A stretch of 64,000 nucleotides of DNA, taken from an uncultured Collinsella sp. GTDB taxonomy: Bacteria > Actinomycetota > Coriobacteriia > Coriobacteriales > Coriobacteriaceae. The notes below the pieces were generated by a model, which worked only from the letters and a program-made list of their open reading frames with translations, was not told the origin of the DNA and did not search any database. The DNA is taken from contig CAAGEH010000020.1 in the NCBI GenBank assembly GCA_900768795.1, positions 1 through 64,000 of the forward strand, in the 5' to 3' direction. The position numbers were made by a program, and so were the translations under genes. This document shows, piece by piece, positions 1 through 8,127 of this stretch. The first letter of the stretch is position 1. Each line of letters begins with the position of its first letter.

Positions 1-3
1 CTT

Positions 4-264
4 ATGAGCAGAAGTCTCAAAAAGGGCCCGTTCGTGGAGACTCGCCTCCTCTCGCGTATCACCGCGATGAACGAGGCTGGCAAGAAGGACGTCGTGAAGA
101 CCTGGTCCCGCGCGTCCACTATCTTCCCCGAGATGGTCGGTCACACCATCGCCGTCCACGACGGTCGCAAGCACGTGCCCGTGTATGTAACCGAGTCCAT
201 GGTCGGACACAAGCTCGGCGAGTTTGCGCCGACTCGTACGTTCCGCGGCCACAAGGCCAACTAG
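4..264 (+). CDS. rpsS: 30S ribosomal protein S19
   Basis: S19 sits in the head of the small ribosomal subunit, paired with S13, near the A-site tRNA. The protein is 86 residues and begins MSRSLKKGPFVE, the standard S19 N-terminus; the C-terminal GEFAPTRTFRGH is also typical. It starts with ATG three bases into the window, so its Shine-Dalgarno and the upstream S10-operon genes (expected rpsJ to rplB) lie outside. It ends in TAG 15 bases before rplV and is surely cotranscribed with it. Complete and ordinary. Confidence 0.97.
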   Translation: MSRSLKKGPFVETRLLSRITAMNEAGKKDVVKTWSRASTIFPEMVGHTIAVHDGRKHVPVYVTESMVGHKLGEFAPTRTFRGHKAN

Positions 265-279
265 GGGGTTTAGCGCAAA

Positions 280-651
280 ATGGCAACTAAGTCTACCGAT
301 ACCGAGACCCGCGAGGTCCGCGCTACGGCTAAGTACGTGCGCGTTTCCCCCAGCAAGGCTCGTCTCGTGGTCGATTTGATCCGCAACAAGAGCGTTGCTG
401 CGGCTTTTGACATCCTGCATTTCTGCGATCGCGCCGTTGCAGTCGATGTCGAGAAGGTTCTGCGTTCCGCTGTCGCCAACGCAGAGAACAACAACGGCAT
501 GCGTGCCGACGATCTGGTTATCGCCGCCACGTATGTCGACGAGGGCCCGACGCTTAAGCGCATTCGTCCTCGCGCTAAGGGCTCGGCTTCGCGCATCCTC
601 AAGCGTACGAGCCATATCACCGTCGTCGTCGCCCCTCGAAAGGAGGCGTAA
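280..651 (+). CDS. rplV: 50S ribosomal protein L22
   Basis: L22 binds 23S rRNA and lines the peptide exit tunnel. The 123-residue product has the family's YVRVSPSKARLVVDLIR core near residues 20-36 and the C-terminal beta-hairpin region RIRPRAKGSASRI that reaches into the tunnel. There is a short family-variable N-terminus rich in Thr and Glu. It lies between rpsS and rpsC in conserved S10-operon order; the gap to rpsC is six bases and the SD for rpsC (AAAGGAGG) lies inside the end of this gene, so translation is probably coupled. Confidence 0.97.
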   Translation: MATKSTDTETREVRATAKYVRVSPSKARLVVDLIRNKSVAAAFDILHFCDRAVAVDVEKVLRSAVANAENNNGMRADDLVIAATYVDEGPTLKRIRPRAKGSASRILKRTSHITVVVAPRKEA

Positions 652-657
652 AGCTCA

Positions 658-1368
658 ATGGGTCAGAAAGTTTATCCCACTGGCTTCCGTCTTGGTATTA
701 CCGAGAACTGGCGCTCCCGTTGGTTCGCTGATAAGGATTACGCCGCTACGCTTGGTAACGACCTTAAGATCCGTGAGTTCCTCAACAAGCGTCTCGCCCG
801 CGCCGCTGTTTCCCGCGTCGATATCGAGCGCGCCGGCGACAAGGTGAAGGTCATCATCTTCACCGCTCGCCCGGGCATCGTTATCGGCAAGAAGGGCGCC
901 GAGATCGACAAGCTGCGCGAGCAGCTCGAGAAGGTCGCCGGCGTGAGCAAAGGCAACCTCAACGTCGACGTCATCGAGATCAAGCGTCCCGAGCTCGACG
1001 CTGAGCTCGTCGCTCAGTCCATCGCAGAGCAGCTCGAGGGCCGTGTCGCCTTCCGTCGTGCTATGCGCAAGGCTGTTCAGGGTGCCCGCAAGGCTGGCGC
1101 CAAGGGCATCCGTATCCAGTGCTCCGGTCGTCTCGGTGGCGCCGAGATGGGCCGTCGCGAGTGGTACCGCGAGGGTCGCGTGCCTCTGCACACCCTCCGT
1201 GCCAAGATCGACTATGGCACTGCTGTCGCCCGTACCACCATGGGCGCTTGCGGCGTCAAGGTCTGGATCTATCAGGGCGAGAAGCTCCCTGGCCAGCCGG
1301 TTCCTAACCTGGCTCTCGAGGGCACCTCGCGTCCCCGTCGTCGTAATAACGAGAGGAGGGGTCAGTAG
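658..1368 (+). CDS. rpsC: 30S ribosomal protein S3
   Basis: S3 forms part of the mRNA entry channel and has helicase-like activity on incoming mRNA. The 236-residue protein starts MGQKVYPTGFRLG and contains the KH domain with its GKKG loop at residues 77-80, followed by the S3 C-terminal domain (GRLGGAEMGRREW, then DYGTAVA). It ends in a basic RRRNNERRGQ tail. The last base of its TAG stop is the first base of the rplP GTG start, a one-base overlap that indicates tight translational coupling. Confidence 0.97.
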   Translation: MGQKVYPTGFRLGITENWRSRWFADKDYAATLGNDLKIREFLNKRLARAAVSRVDIERAGDKVKVIIFTARPGIVIGKKGAEIDKLREQLEKVAGVSKGNLNVDVIEIKRPELDAELVAQSIAEQLEGRVAFRRAMRKAVQGARKAGAKGIRIQCSGRLGGAEMGRREWYREGRVPLHTLRAKIDYGTAVARTTMGACGVKVWIYQGEKLPGQPVPNLALEGTSRPRRRNNERRGQ

Positions 1369-1874
1369 TGCTTGCTCCTAAGCGTGTAATCCACCGTAAG
1401 GTGCAGCGTGGCTCCATGAAGGGCAAGGCCAAGGGCAACACCACGCTCCACTTCGGTGAGTATGGTCTTAAGGCACTCGAGGCCCACTGGATCACCAACC
1501 GTCAGATCGAGGCTGCTCGTGTAGCCATGACCCGTTACATGAAGCGTGGCGGCCGTGTCTACATCACGATCTTCCCCGATAAGCCCATCACCAAGAAGCC
1601 GCTCGACACCCGTATGGGTAAGGGTAAAGGTAACCCCGAGGAGTGGGTGGCCGTCGTCAAGCCCGGTCGTATCATGTTCGAGATCTCCGGTGTTACCGAA
1701 GATGTCGCACGTGAGGCCCTGCGTCTGGCACAGCACAAGCTCCCCATCAAGACCAAGATCGTTATCGCCGCGGACGCCGAAGAGCGCGCCGAGGCCGAGA
1801 TTGCAGCCGAGGAGGCCCTTGAGGCCAAGTGGGCTGCTGAGGATGCAGCCGCTGGGAAGGAAGAGGCAGAGTAA
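1368..1874 (+). CDS. rplP: 50S ribosomal protein L16 with acidic C-terminal tail
   Basis: L16 helps position tRNA in the A site and is assembled late into the large subunit. The first 138 residues match L16 closely (LAPKRVIHRKVQRGSMKG, GGRVYITIFPDKP, RMGKGKGNPEEW). About 30 further residues, rich in Ala and Glu (ending AAGKEEAE), make it 168 residues against a usual 137-140. The start is GTG, overlapping the rpsC stop by one base with AGGAGGGG upstream. The tail resembles tails on L17 and L31 in this window. It ends directly before the rpmC ATG. Confidence 0.96.
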   Translation: MLAPKRVIHRKVQRGSMKGKAKGNTTLHFGEYGLKALEAHWITNRQIEAARVAMTRYMKRGGRVYITIFPDKPITKKPLDTRMGKGKGNPEEWVAVVKPGRIMFEISGVTEDVAREALRLAQHKLPIKTKIVIAADAEERAEAEIAAEEALEAKWAAEDAAAGKEEAE

Positions 1875-2090
1875 ATGAAGCCCGCAGAGATTCGTGAGCT
1901 TTCGGACGCTCAGCTCGTTGAGAAGCTGGATGAGATGCGCACCGAGCTCTTTAACCTTCGTTTCCAGATGGCTACGAGCCAGCTGGACAACACCGCTCGC
2001 GTCAAGACCGTGAAGAAGGACATCGCTCGTATCCTCACGGAGCAGCGCGCCCGTCAGATTGCAGCGGAGAAGTCCGCTGCGGCCGAGTAG
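1875..2090 (+). CDS. rpmC: 50S ribosomal protein L29
   Basis: L29 is a small helical-hairpin protein near the peptide exit tunnel, next to L23, where export factors and trigger factor dock. The 71-residue product has the expected MKPAEIRELSDAQLVEKLDE opening and the ELFNLRFQMAT motif, then the second helix with VKKDIARILTEQRARQ. The last ten residues (AAEKSAAAE) are an Ala/Glu tail. It starts at the base after the rplP TAA stop. Confidence 0.96.
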   Translation: MKPAEIRELSDAQLVEKLDEMRTELFNLRFQMATSQLDNTARVKTVKKDIARILTEQRARQIAAEKSAAAE

Positions 2091-2106
2091 AAGTCAAGGA
2101 GTGAAC

Positions 2107-2367
2107 ATGACTGATACGCGTAATTCGCGAAAGGTCCGTCAGGGTGTCGTTACCTCCGTTTCCGGTGCTAAGACCATCGTCGTCACCATCACCGAGCGCA
2201 AGCGTCACGCCAAGTACGGCAAGATGGTAACCAGCAGCAAGAAGCTTCATGCACACGACGAGGAGTGCACCGCTGGCGTGGGCGATACCGTCCGCATCAT
2301 GGAGACCCGTCCTCTGTCCAAGATGAAGCGTTGGCGCCTCGTCGAGGTCGTCGAGCGCGCTAAATAA
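2107..2367 (+). CDS. rpsQ: 30S ribosomal protein S17
   Basis: S17 is a primary 16S rRNA binding protein with an OB fold, needed early in 30S assembly. The ATG at 2107 gives 86 residues starting MTDTRNSRKVRQGVV; it is preceded by AAGGAGTG at good spacing, so I prefer it to the in-frame upstream start at 2059, which would overlap rpmC. The core VTSVSGAKTIVVTI and HAKYGKMVTSSKK are typical of S17. A 114-base gap holding a hairpin separates it from rplN. Confidence 0.96.
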   Translation: MTDTRNSRKVRQGVVTSVSGAKTIVVTITERKRHAKYGKMVTSSKKLHAHDEECTAGVGDTVRIMETRPLSKMKRWRLVEVVERAK

Positions 2368-2393
2368 GCTGCTACGACCTGTATTGTTTTCCG

Positions 2394-2453
2394 GAGATGT
2401 GCGCAGAACCGGGTCGCACAGCATCGTGGCCTCATAACGGCTGCGCACCTCTC
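2394..2453 (+). other. rpsQ-rplN intercistronic hairpin
   Basis: Bases 2394-2406 pair with 2441-2453 in 12 of 13 positions (core GTGCGCAG with CTGCGCAC). No T-run follows, so it is not a simple terminator. It could be a processing or mRNA-stability element, or mark the start of a new transcription unit at rplN. The role is inferred only from structure and position. Confidence 0.5.
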
Positions 2454-2481
2454 TTCGGTTATTTAGTTCGGAGGAACAACC

Positions 2482-2850
2482 ATGATTCAGATGCAAACCA
2501 TGCTGAACGTCGCCGACAACTCCGGCGCCCGCAAGGTTCGCTGCATCAAGGTGCTCGGTGGCTCCAAGCGCCGTTATGCAGGAATCGGTGACGTTTTCAT
2601 CGGTGCCGTCCAGGAGGCAATCCCGGGCGCTAACGTCAAGAAGAAGGACGTTGTCCGCTGCGTCGTCGTCCGTACGGTCAAGGAGGTCCGTCGTAAGGAC
2701 GGTTCCTACATCCGTTTTGACGACAATGCTGCCGTCCTCATCAACAACGATGGTTCGCCCGTCGGCACCCGTATTTTCGGGCCCGTCGCTCGCGAGCTTC
2801 GTGACCGCAAGTACATGAAGATCGTCTCGCTCGCTCCCGAGACCCTGTAG
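2482..2850 (+). CDS. rplN: 50S ribosomal protein L14
   Basis: L14 binds 23S rRNA at the subunit interface, contacts L19 and 16S rRNA, and is the docking point for the silencing factor RsfS. The 122-residue protein has the characteristic MIQMQTMLNVADNSGARKV start and the C-terminal GPVARELRD segment, and has the standard family length. A GGAGG ribosome site lies just before the ATG. rplX follows 15 bases later. The 114-base upstream gap may hold a second promoter for the spc genes. Confidence 0.97.
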   Translation: MIQMQTMLNVADNSGARKVRCIKVLGGSKRRYAGIGDVFIGAVQEAIPGANVKKKDVVRCVVVRTVKEVRRKDGSYIRFDDNAAVLINNDGSPVGTRIFGPVARELRDRKYMKIVSLAPETL

Positions 2851-2865
2851 TTAGGGGAGATATAC

Positions 2866-3177
2866 ATGGCTATGTACATCAAGAAGGGCGACAAGGTCGA
2901 GGTGCTCTCCGGTAAGGACCGCGGCAAGCAGGGCGTTGTCCTGCGTGCCATGCCTTCTGAGGGCAAGGTCGTTGTCGAGGGCGTCGCCGTCGTCAAGAAG
3001 GCTGTCAAGCCCAGCGCTGCTAACCAGCAGGGTGGCATTGTCAGCCAGGAGGCCGCTATCGATGCCTCCAACGTCAATCTCATCTGCCCCGAGTGCGGCA
3101 AGCGCACCCGTGTTGGCCACGAGAAGGACGGCAAGAACAAACTGCGCGTCTGCAAGAAGTGCGGTCACAAGTTCTAG
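2866..3177 (+). CDS. rplX: 50S ribosomal protein L24
   Basis: L24 is an early assembly initiator of the large subunit, binding 23S rRNA near the tunnel exit. The 103-residue product has the KOW motif (KKGDKVEVLSGKDRGKQG, residues 5-22) and the C-terminal CPEC...CKKC pair, a putative zinc ribbon seen in many bacterial L24 proteins. An AGGGGAG ribosome site precedes the ATG. In nearly all bacteria rplE follows directly; here a terminator follows instead, and rplE lies 6.4 kb downstream. Confidence 0.96.
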   Translation: MAMYIKKGDKVEVLSGKDRGKQGVVLRAMPSEGKVVVEGVAVVKKAVKPSAANQQGGIVSQEAAIDASNVNLICPECGKRTRVGHEKDGKNKLRVCKKCGHKF

Positions 3178-3204
3178 TTCTTCGTCCTAGTTTCATCTTC
3201 GACG

Positions 3205-3240
3205 AAAAAGGGTCTCGAGCATGTGCTTGAGACCCTTTTT
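3205..3240. terminator. Strong bidirectional terminator after rplX
   Basis: AAAAAGGGTCTC (3205-3216) pairs with GAGACCCTTTTT (3229-3240) and the stem extends inward through AGC/GCT with one wobble. A-tract and T-tract flank the stem, so it can end the ribosomal transcript from the left and the minus-strand pseudouridine synthase transcript from the right. Confidence 0.9.
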
Positions 3241-3372
3241 GTTATGCGGACATATTTGCATGATGCTATTGCTGCGTTCACTTGCGGGCTTTGCCGTGCT
3301 GTTTAGGGTGATGTCTTTTCGTGCGCTTTCTTCGGTACTTATCTGGTAATTGGCTTGGCAAAGCGAATCTCG

Positions 3373-4086
3373 CTATTTCTTATTTTGGGGAAACAGTGCC
3401 GTCATGCGTTTAGGAACGGGTGCTTCTATATGCAGGGGCTCGTTTGAAATAGGATGAATGAAATCCACACTGAAGGCATGAAGCATTAGAGGATATTTTT
3501 TCCCATTCGCACGTCTGCAAGGGCGTCCGTAGAGTTCATCACCGAGAATCGGATATCCAAGCGAGGCAAGATGCACTCTGATTTGGTGTTTACGGCCGGT
3601 GCCAAGTTTGATTTCAAGCATTGAAAGGGCTGGCACCGTGCCGGTTTTTGCCCGTGACTCAAGTTTTTCAACATGCGTTAACGATGGCGTGCCGTTCCCA
3701 TCTATCCGCATGCGCTTTGCATCGTGTCGGTCGCGTGCGAGGGGCGAGTCGATCGTGCAGCGCGACCATGGAAAATCGCCTATGCAGATAGCACGGTAAA
3801 TCTTATTGGTATCGTGTGCAGCGATGATTTCATCGAAGAGGGGCTGTGTCGTTTTATTCAGCGAGAATAAAACGATTCCTGTGGTGTCTCGGTCGAGCCT
3901 GTTAAGAGCTTGCAAGCTCATTGCGGCTCGTTCGTTGCCCGAGGCAAGCAGGTCGTTGCGAACAAGGTCGGTGAGTGTGCGTATTCCGGTCCCGTCGCTA
4001 TGGACGATAGTTCCAGCTGGCTTATCAACTGCAAGGAAATGAGCGTCCTGAAACAGCGTATGTAATGCGGGTGCTTGGGCGTGCAT
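3373..4086 (-). CDS. RluA-family RNA pseudouridine synthase
   Basis: This enzyme isomerises uridine to pseudouridine in rRNA or tRNA. The 237-residue protein shows the family signature RLDRDTTGIVLFS at residues 63-75, with the predicted catalytic Asp65, the early VDKPAGTIVHSDG motif and the later KLGTGRKHQIRVHLA motif. It lacks the N-terminal S4 domain of RluC/RluD, like the shorter RluA or TruC members, so the target base cannot be named. The ATG follows the TAA stop of the upstream U32 gene with no gap; the two are surely coexpressed, and both families modify structured RNA. Confidence 0.9.
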   Translation of the reverse strand: MHAQAPALHTLFQDAHFLAVDKPAGTIVHSDGTGIRTLTDLVRNDLLASGNERAAMSLQALNRLDRDTTGIVLFSLNKTTQPLFDEIIAAHDTNKIYRAICIGDFPWSRCTIDSPLARDRHDAKRMRIDGNGTPSLTHVEKLESRAKTGTVPALSMLEIKLGTGRKHQIRVHLASLGYPILGDELYGRPCRRANGKKYPLMLHAFSVDFIHPISNEPLHIEAPVPKRMTALFPQNKK

Positions 4087-6573
4087 TTAAGAAATCCCAA
4101 CAAAGAGGCAGCCAGATGTAGCGCCTTTCATGCGCGGCGCGGGCTTACGGCCGTGCTCGGCCGCTTCGATCGCCCGACGGACGCGCGCGCAGGCTCTGCC
4201 TACTTCGTCGGCGTCGAGCAGGGCGCCATCGACCATGAAGCGGCGTATGCCGTAATCGAGAAGCTTGGGAATCTGCGGTGTGATGTCGATCGGATAGGCA
4301 TCATAGAGACGCGAGCGTCCGTGTACGTCGGTGCGTACGGGCATTATCTTTCCATCGATATTTTTGAGTGCGAGCTTTTGACCGCGAAGACGGCAATTTT
4401 TGCAGTCATGGATACAGGCATCGGCGACCTGCAGAATGCAGTGTTCGCTTGTCATGACACGAGGGCGACCGATGGCTGTTATTCCCAGGGCTGCCGGGGC
4501 AATTACGCCGAGCTGACATGTCTCTTCGAGCGTGATCTCGGGTGAAAGCCAGAAGGCACTGGCGCCGTGTTCGGCGAGCGCATCCATGCATGCGCCGTTG
4601 TGGACGGGCAGGCACGAGCGGATCTCAGCGTGCGCACCAACCTCGGCGGCAGCTGCGAGCTCGGAAATATTTCCGATTGCTATGGTCGATCCGGGTTGAA
4701 TCCATGGTTCGATACGTGCATGGTCCACCTCGCGGCAAACCTCATCGAGTACCGGCACGATGCCCAACTCCTGTGCGTTGTCGGGTGCAATGCCTTCTGT
4801 TTCGAGTGAATCGGTTGTCATATAGATTCGGGTCGCGCCTTCAGCACGCGCGGCACGTGCCGCCACAAGTGAGGTGACAGTAGCGCATATCTGCGGCTCA
4901 TCGCGATAGCGCTCTGGCATGGATCGGTCGAAATCCAGGAGCACGGGCATTTCAAGCGAGCGCGCTCGGTCGATATAGGGAGCTAAAATCCTCTGCTCCA
5001 ATTTCATACAAGCTGCAGTGCGCACCTTGTGAACGGCGGAGAATCCCATGCCGCAGCATTCGTCCAAATGAATATCGAAACTCGCGGCCTCGAAAGGCGA
5101 GGAGCCCATACGCCCCACGTGTTCCCGCAAACCCCCTGCGGTGACGGCGTGTGTTTTAGCCGCCTCGACGATAAAGCCCTCTGCAGTGGCGAAGAGCGAC
5201 GGATCGTCGGAACAGGTGAGTGTGATGGTGAAGGGCTCGCCCAGGCGGGCGACCACCTCGACATCCACACGGCGGCGGCGCAGCACATCGCGCTTGAGGG
5301 CTGCTCCGGCGGCATCGATCGCCGCCTGGCTGCGGATCACGCGCACGCGGCAACCTTTAGGCATTACCCGTGGCACATGGCATTCGATAATATCGCCCGC
5401 TACAGCGTCTTCCGCGGCGATGGTGGTCAAGAACCGGTCGAATTCATCGTCATGGCGCAGCTCCAACAGATCGCCTTTGCCCACGGGCTCGTAGAGCTCG
5501 ATGGTGGCGATAGCGGCGCGGCGACGGCGATCGTCGGGCTTGAGCCCGCGGACATCGCGCGTCGCCGGACGGCTGCCGAGCACCGTGCCCACAAGTTGCC
5601 CGCGGTTGTTGGAGCGCTCGTAGCTCATCATCTCGTCACCCGATGTGCCGTCCTGGTAGGCGTGCGTGAAATCGCGGTTGAAGCAGCGCTTGAGTTGGCG
5701 CTGGCGTCGCGCGTCGAGCGCCTTGGACGTCGCCCGTCCGGCGAGATAGTCGTCGATGTAGCTGCGATAGGCGTCGACGATGGAATAGACGTAGTCGGGG
5801 GCCTTCATCCGGCCCTCGAGCTTGAGCGAGGCGGCACCGGCACGGGCGAGCTCGGCAACCATTTGAGAAGTGTTGGTATCGCGGGGGCAGAGCGCACGTT
5901 CGCGTCCTGCAGGGGAGAGCGAACGCCCTCGCTCGTTCACGAGTTCATAGGGAAGACGGCAGGGCTGGGCGCACATGCCGCGGTTTGCGGAACGGCCTGC
6001 CATCGCGAAGCTCGAGAGCAGACAGAGACCGGAATAGCAGAAACAGATCGCCCCGTGGCTAAAGACCTCAAGATCGACATCGGGTACGGCGGCGTGGATT
6101 TGAGAGATCTCGGTGACCGACAGTTCGCGAGACAACGTCACGCGATCGGCGCCCTGAGTGCGGCACCACGCGACCCCGCGAGCGTCGTGAATGTTTGCCT
6201 GCGTTGAGATATGCGTTTCGAGACTCGGCATGCATCGCTTTACTTCAAAGAAGAGTCCCCAGTCCTGAATGATAAAGGCATCGGCGCCAAGCCTCGCACA
6301 ACGCCATATGAGGTCGAGCGCATCGCCCATTTCGTCTTCTTTGATGACGATATTGACGGTGACGTAGACGCGCGCTCCAGCGAGATGCGCTGCCCGGCAT
6401 GCGTCTTTGAACGAATCATCATCGAAATTCGTTGCTTTGCGGCGAGCGTTAAACGAGCCCATGCCGCAGTAGATAGCGTCGGCGCCAGCGGCGAGCGCGG
6501 CGGCAAACGGTTCGGGGCCTCCGGCTGGAGCTAAAAGCTCGGGAGCGTGCAAGGTGGTCTTTGAAGTACGCAA
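4087..6573 (-). CDS. U32-family protein, likely RNA hydroxylation factor (RlhA/TrhP-like)
   Basis: U32 proteins were first named collagenase-like peptidases, but E. coli members YdcP (RlhA) and YegQ (TrhP) are needed to hydroxylate 23S rRNA C2501 or tRNA U34. The opening APELLAPAGGPEPF, the central FSHGAICFCYSGLC with a cysteine cluster ending GMCAQPCRLPYEL, and the C-terminal CIHDCKNC are family hallmarks and likely Fe-S ligands. At about 828 residues it is longer than E. coli RlhA. I chose the TTG at 6573 because GAAAGG lies nine bases upstream; a TTG at 6600 is also possible. It forms an operon with the pseudouridine synthase, consistent with RNA modification. Confidence 0.88.
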   Translation of the reverse strand: MRTSKTTLHAPELLAPAGGPEPFAAALAAGADAIYCGMGSFNARRKATNFDDDSFKDACRAAHLAGARVYVTVNIVIKEDEMGDALDLIWRCARLGADAFIIQDWGLFFEVKRCMPSLETHISTQANIHDARGVAWCRTQGADRVTLSRELSVTEISQIHAAVPDVDLEVFSHGAICFCYSGLCLLSSFAMAGRSANRGMCAQPCRLPYELVNERGRSLSPAGRERALCPRDTNTSQMVAELARAGAASLKLEGRMKAPDYVYSIVDAYRSYIDDYLAGRATSKALDARRQRQLKRCFNRDFTHAYQDGTSGDEMMSYERSNNRGQLVGTVLGSRPATRDVRGLKPDDRRRRAAIATIELYEPVGKGDLLELRHDDEFDRFLTTIAAEDAVAGDIIECHVPRVMPKGCRVRVIRSQAAIDAAGAALKRDVLRRRRVDVEVVARLGEPFTITLTCSDDPSLFATAEGFIVEAAKTHAVTAGGLREHVGRMGSSPFEAASFDIHLDECCGMGFSAVHKVRTAACMKLEQRILAPYIDRARSLEMPVLLDFDRSMPERYRDEPQICATVTSLVAARAARAEGATRIYMTTDSLETEGIAPDNAQELGIVPVLDEVCREVDHARIEPWIQPGSTIAIGNISELAAAAEVGAHAEIRSCLPVHNGACMDALAEHGASAFWLSPEITLEETCQLGVIAPAALGITAIGRPRVMTSEHCILQVADACIHDCKNCRLRGQKLALKNIDGKIMPVRTDVHGRSRLYDAYPIDITPQIPKLLDYGIRRFMVDGALLDADEVGRACARVRRAIEAAEHGRKPAPRMKGATSGCLFVGIS

Positions 6574-6629
6574 GGTCGCATGCCTTTCATGCGGGAACAA
6601 ACGTACTTGATTATAGGGTGCCTGCCGTG

Positions 6630-7379
6630 CTAATTGGCGGCGTTGGGGTCCTTTTTGAGCGGTTTCACATCGACGTACGAGGAGTTGTTTGCGCCATCGT
6701 CGTTATCTCCATGCACGTTGATGCTAAACGAACCGAACAGGTAGAACAGCTCGAGGACGACAATCGTAGCGGCGAAAGCCAGAACCGCGATGAGGATCTT
6801 CTTGGTTGTGCCCGAGATAGAGGCAAACGGCTCGTAGGGTGGTATGTCGTCTTCGTATTCTGCTGCCGGGGAATTGAAGTCGGGAATATCGGCATCGATC
6901 GGGTTCGCATCGAGGCCGATATCCGTAGGGGCGCCTTGTTCGGGTGCGGTTGCTGCAGCCTCAGCGTATCCGTCGTAAGTATCGTTGCTGGGAGAAGATT
7001 CCAAAGCGGCCAGGTCGAGGTCATCGGATGCAATCTGATCCGTTGGCTCTTGATCTAGGTGCGTCATGATGACCGTCTTGTTGGGATCGACAGACGCGCC
7101 TGCGCGCATAAACACATTGCCGTCTGTCAGGGCATCGAGGTCGACGGCTGTCGCATCATCGGAAACGGCTGTGTTGCCTTGCGATTCATTTGATGTCGAC
7201 AGCTTGAAATGTGTGCCCGGATGCTGTGCGGATGAGGCGTTCGAATGGCTGACATCATCCGAATCCGTGCGAGAGGAAGTGAACGCGCGGATCATCATCA
7301 TGGTGTCGTCGGGCGAGGTTGTATGACCAGTCGGAGCAACTGGCGGCAAGGTGTCGTTATTGAGAGGCGCTTTCGCCAT
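6630..7379 (-). CDS. Uncharacterised single-pass membrane protein
   Basis: I do not recognise this protein. It has 249 residues. The first 185 or so are hydrophilic, acidic and rich in Thr, Ser and Asp without clear domains, and look disordered. One hydrophobic segment (IAVLAFAATIVVLELFYLFG, about 190-210) follows a TTKK basic stretch, leaving a polar tail of about 35 residues outside. The topology suggests a cytoplasmic N-terminus. The ATG at 7379 is favoured by AAGGGAG upstream over a start 17 codons earlier. It lies 57 bases upstream of the U32 gene on the same strand and may share its transcript. Confidence 0.65.
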   Translation of the reverse strand: MAKAPLNNDTLPPVAPTGHTTSPDDTMMMIRAFTSSRTDSDDVSHSNASSAQHPGTHFKLSTSNESQGNTAVSDDATAVDLDALTDGNVFMRAGASVDPNKTVIMTHLDQEPTDQIASDDLDLAALESSPSNDTYDGYAEAAATAPEQGAPTDIGLDANPIDADIPDFNSPAAEYEDDIPPYEPFASISGTTKKILIAVLAFAATIVVLELFYLFGSFSINVHGDNDDGANNSSYVDVKPLKKDPNAAN

Positions 7380-7627
7380 GTCGCTCCCTTCTGTGTGCGG
7401 ACAACTAAGTATATATTGAGGCGAACTCAATCGGGTTGAGAATCGGCTAAGAGTCCTGCTTTAACAGCAGGTAGCGATAGTTCGGCTCCGCATCTGGAGA
7501 GCGAAAGGGATGCGTCGCGTCTCCGTCCGCATACGGGGCAAACACGATACAATCAGACTCACGGTTGATCGTGTCGGCCACCGCTGCGCGTGCAGGTGTG
7601 GGAGCCGTCGCTATCGAAGGAGACATC

Positions 7628-8008
7628 ATGAATAAGACCGTTATCTCTTCTGCCGATGCCCCCGCTGCGCTTGGTCCGTATTCCGCTGGGATCAGAACGG
7701 GAAACCTCGTGTTCTTGTCGGGGCAGCTCGGGATCAACCCGGCAACCGGCGAGCTCGCAGAGGGCGTCTGTGCTCAGGCGGAGCAGTCGCTTGCGAACAT
7801 CGAAACCCTGCTCAACGAAGCGGGCGCCACGACGGGCAACGTGGTAAAGACCACGGTCTTCCTTGCCGATATCGATGACTTTAAAGCCGTGAACGAGGTG
7901 TACGCCAAGCACTTCGAAGCGCCGTTTCCTGCCCGCAGCGCCATTCAGGTTGCCGCTATACCCGCAGGGGCTCTTGTCGAGATCGAGGTTATCGCTTCCG
8001 TCCAATAG
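7628..8008 (+). CDS. ridA: RidA family reactive imine/enamine deaminase
   Basis: RidA hydrolyses 2-aminoacrylate and other reactive enamines released by PLP enzymes, protecting branched-chain and other amino acid pathways. The 126-residue protein has the usual length, with APAALGPYSAGIRTGN near the start, FLSGQLGINPATGEL, and the C-terminal FPARSAIQVAAIPAGALVEIE that carries the conserved substrate-binding Arg. The ATG at 7628 follows GAAGGAGAC at ideal spacing; the longer frame upstream lacks support. It stands alone between a minus-strand gene and a pseudogene. Confidence 0.95.
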   Translation: MNKTVISSADAPAALGPYSAGIRTGNLVFLSGQLGINPATGELAEGVCAQAEQSLANIETLLNEAGATTGNVVKTTVFLADIDDFKAVNEVYAKHFEAPFPARSAIQVAAIPAGALVEIEVIASVQ

Positions 8009-8127
8009 GTGTGGAGGCGTTGCAAGAGGCGCGATCGAATAGCTGCTCGGTTCATAAGCGGGTGCAACTTCGATGCGTTCAGCCTCGGCGTGCACATTGC
8101 CGGAGTGGGAAAGAGCGAGGAAGAAAC

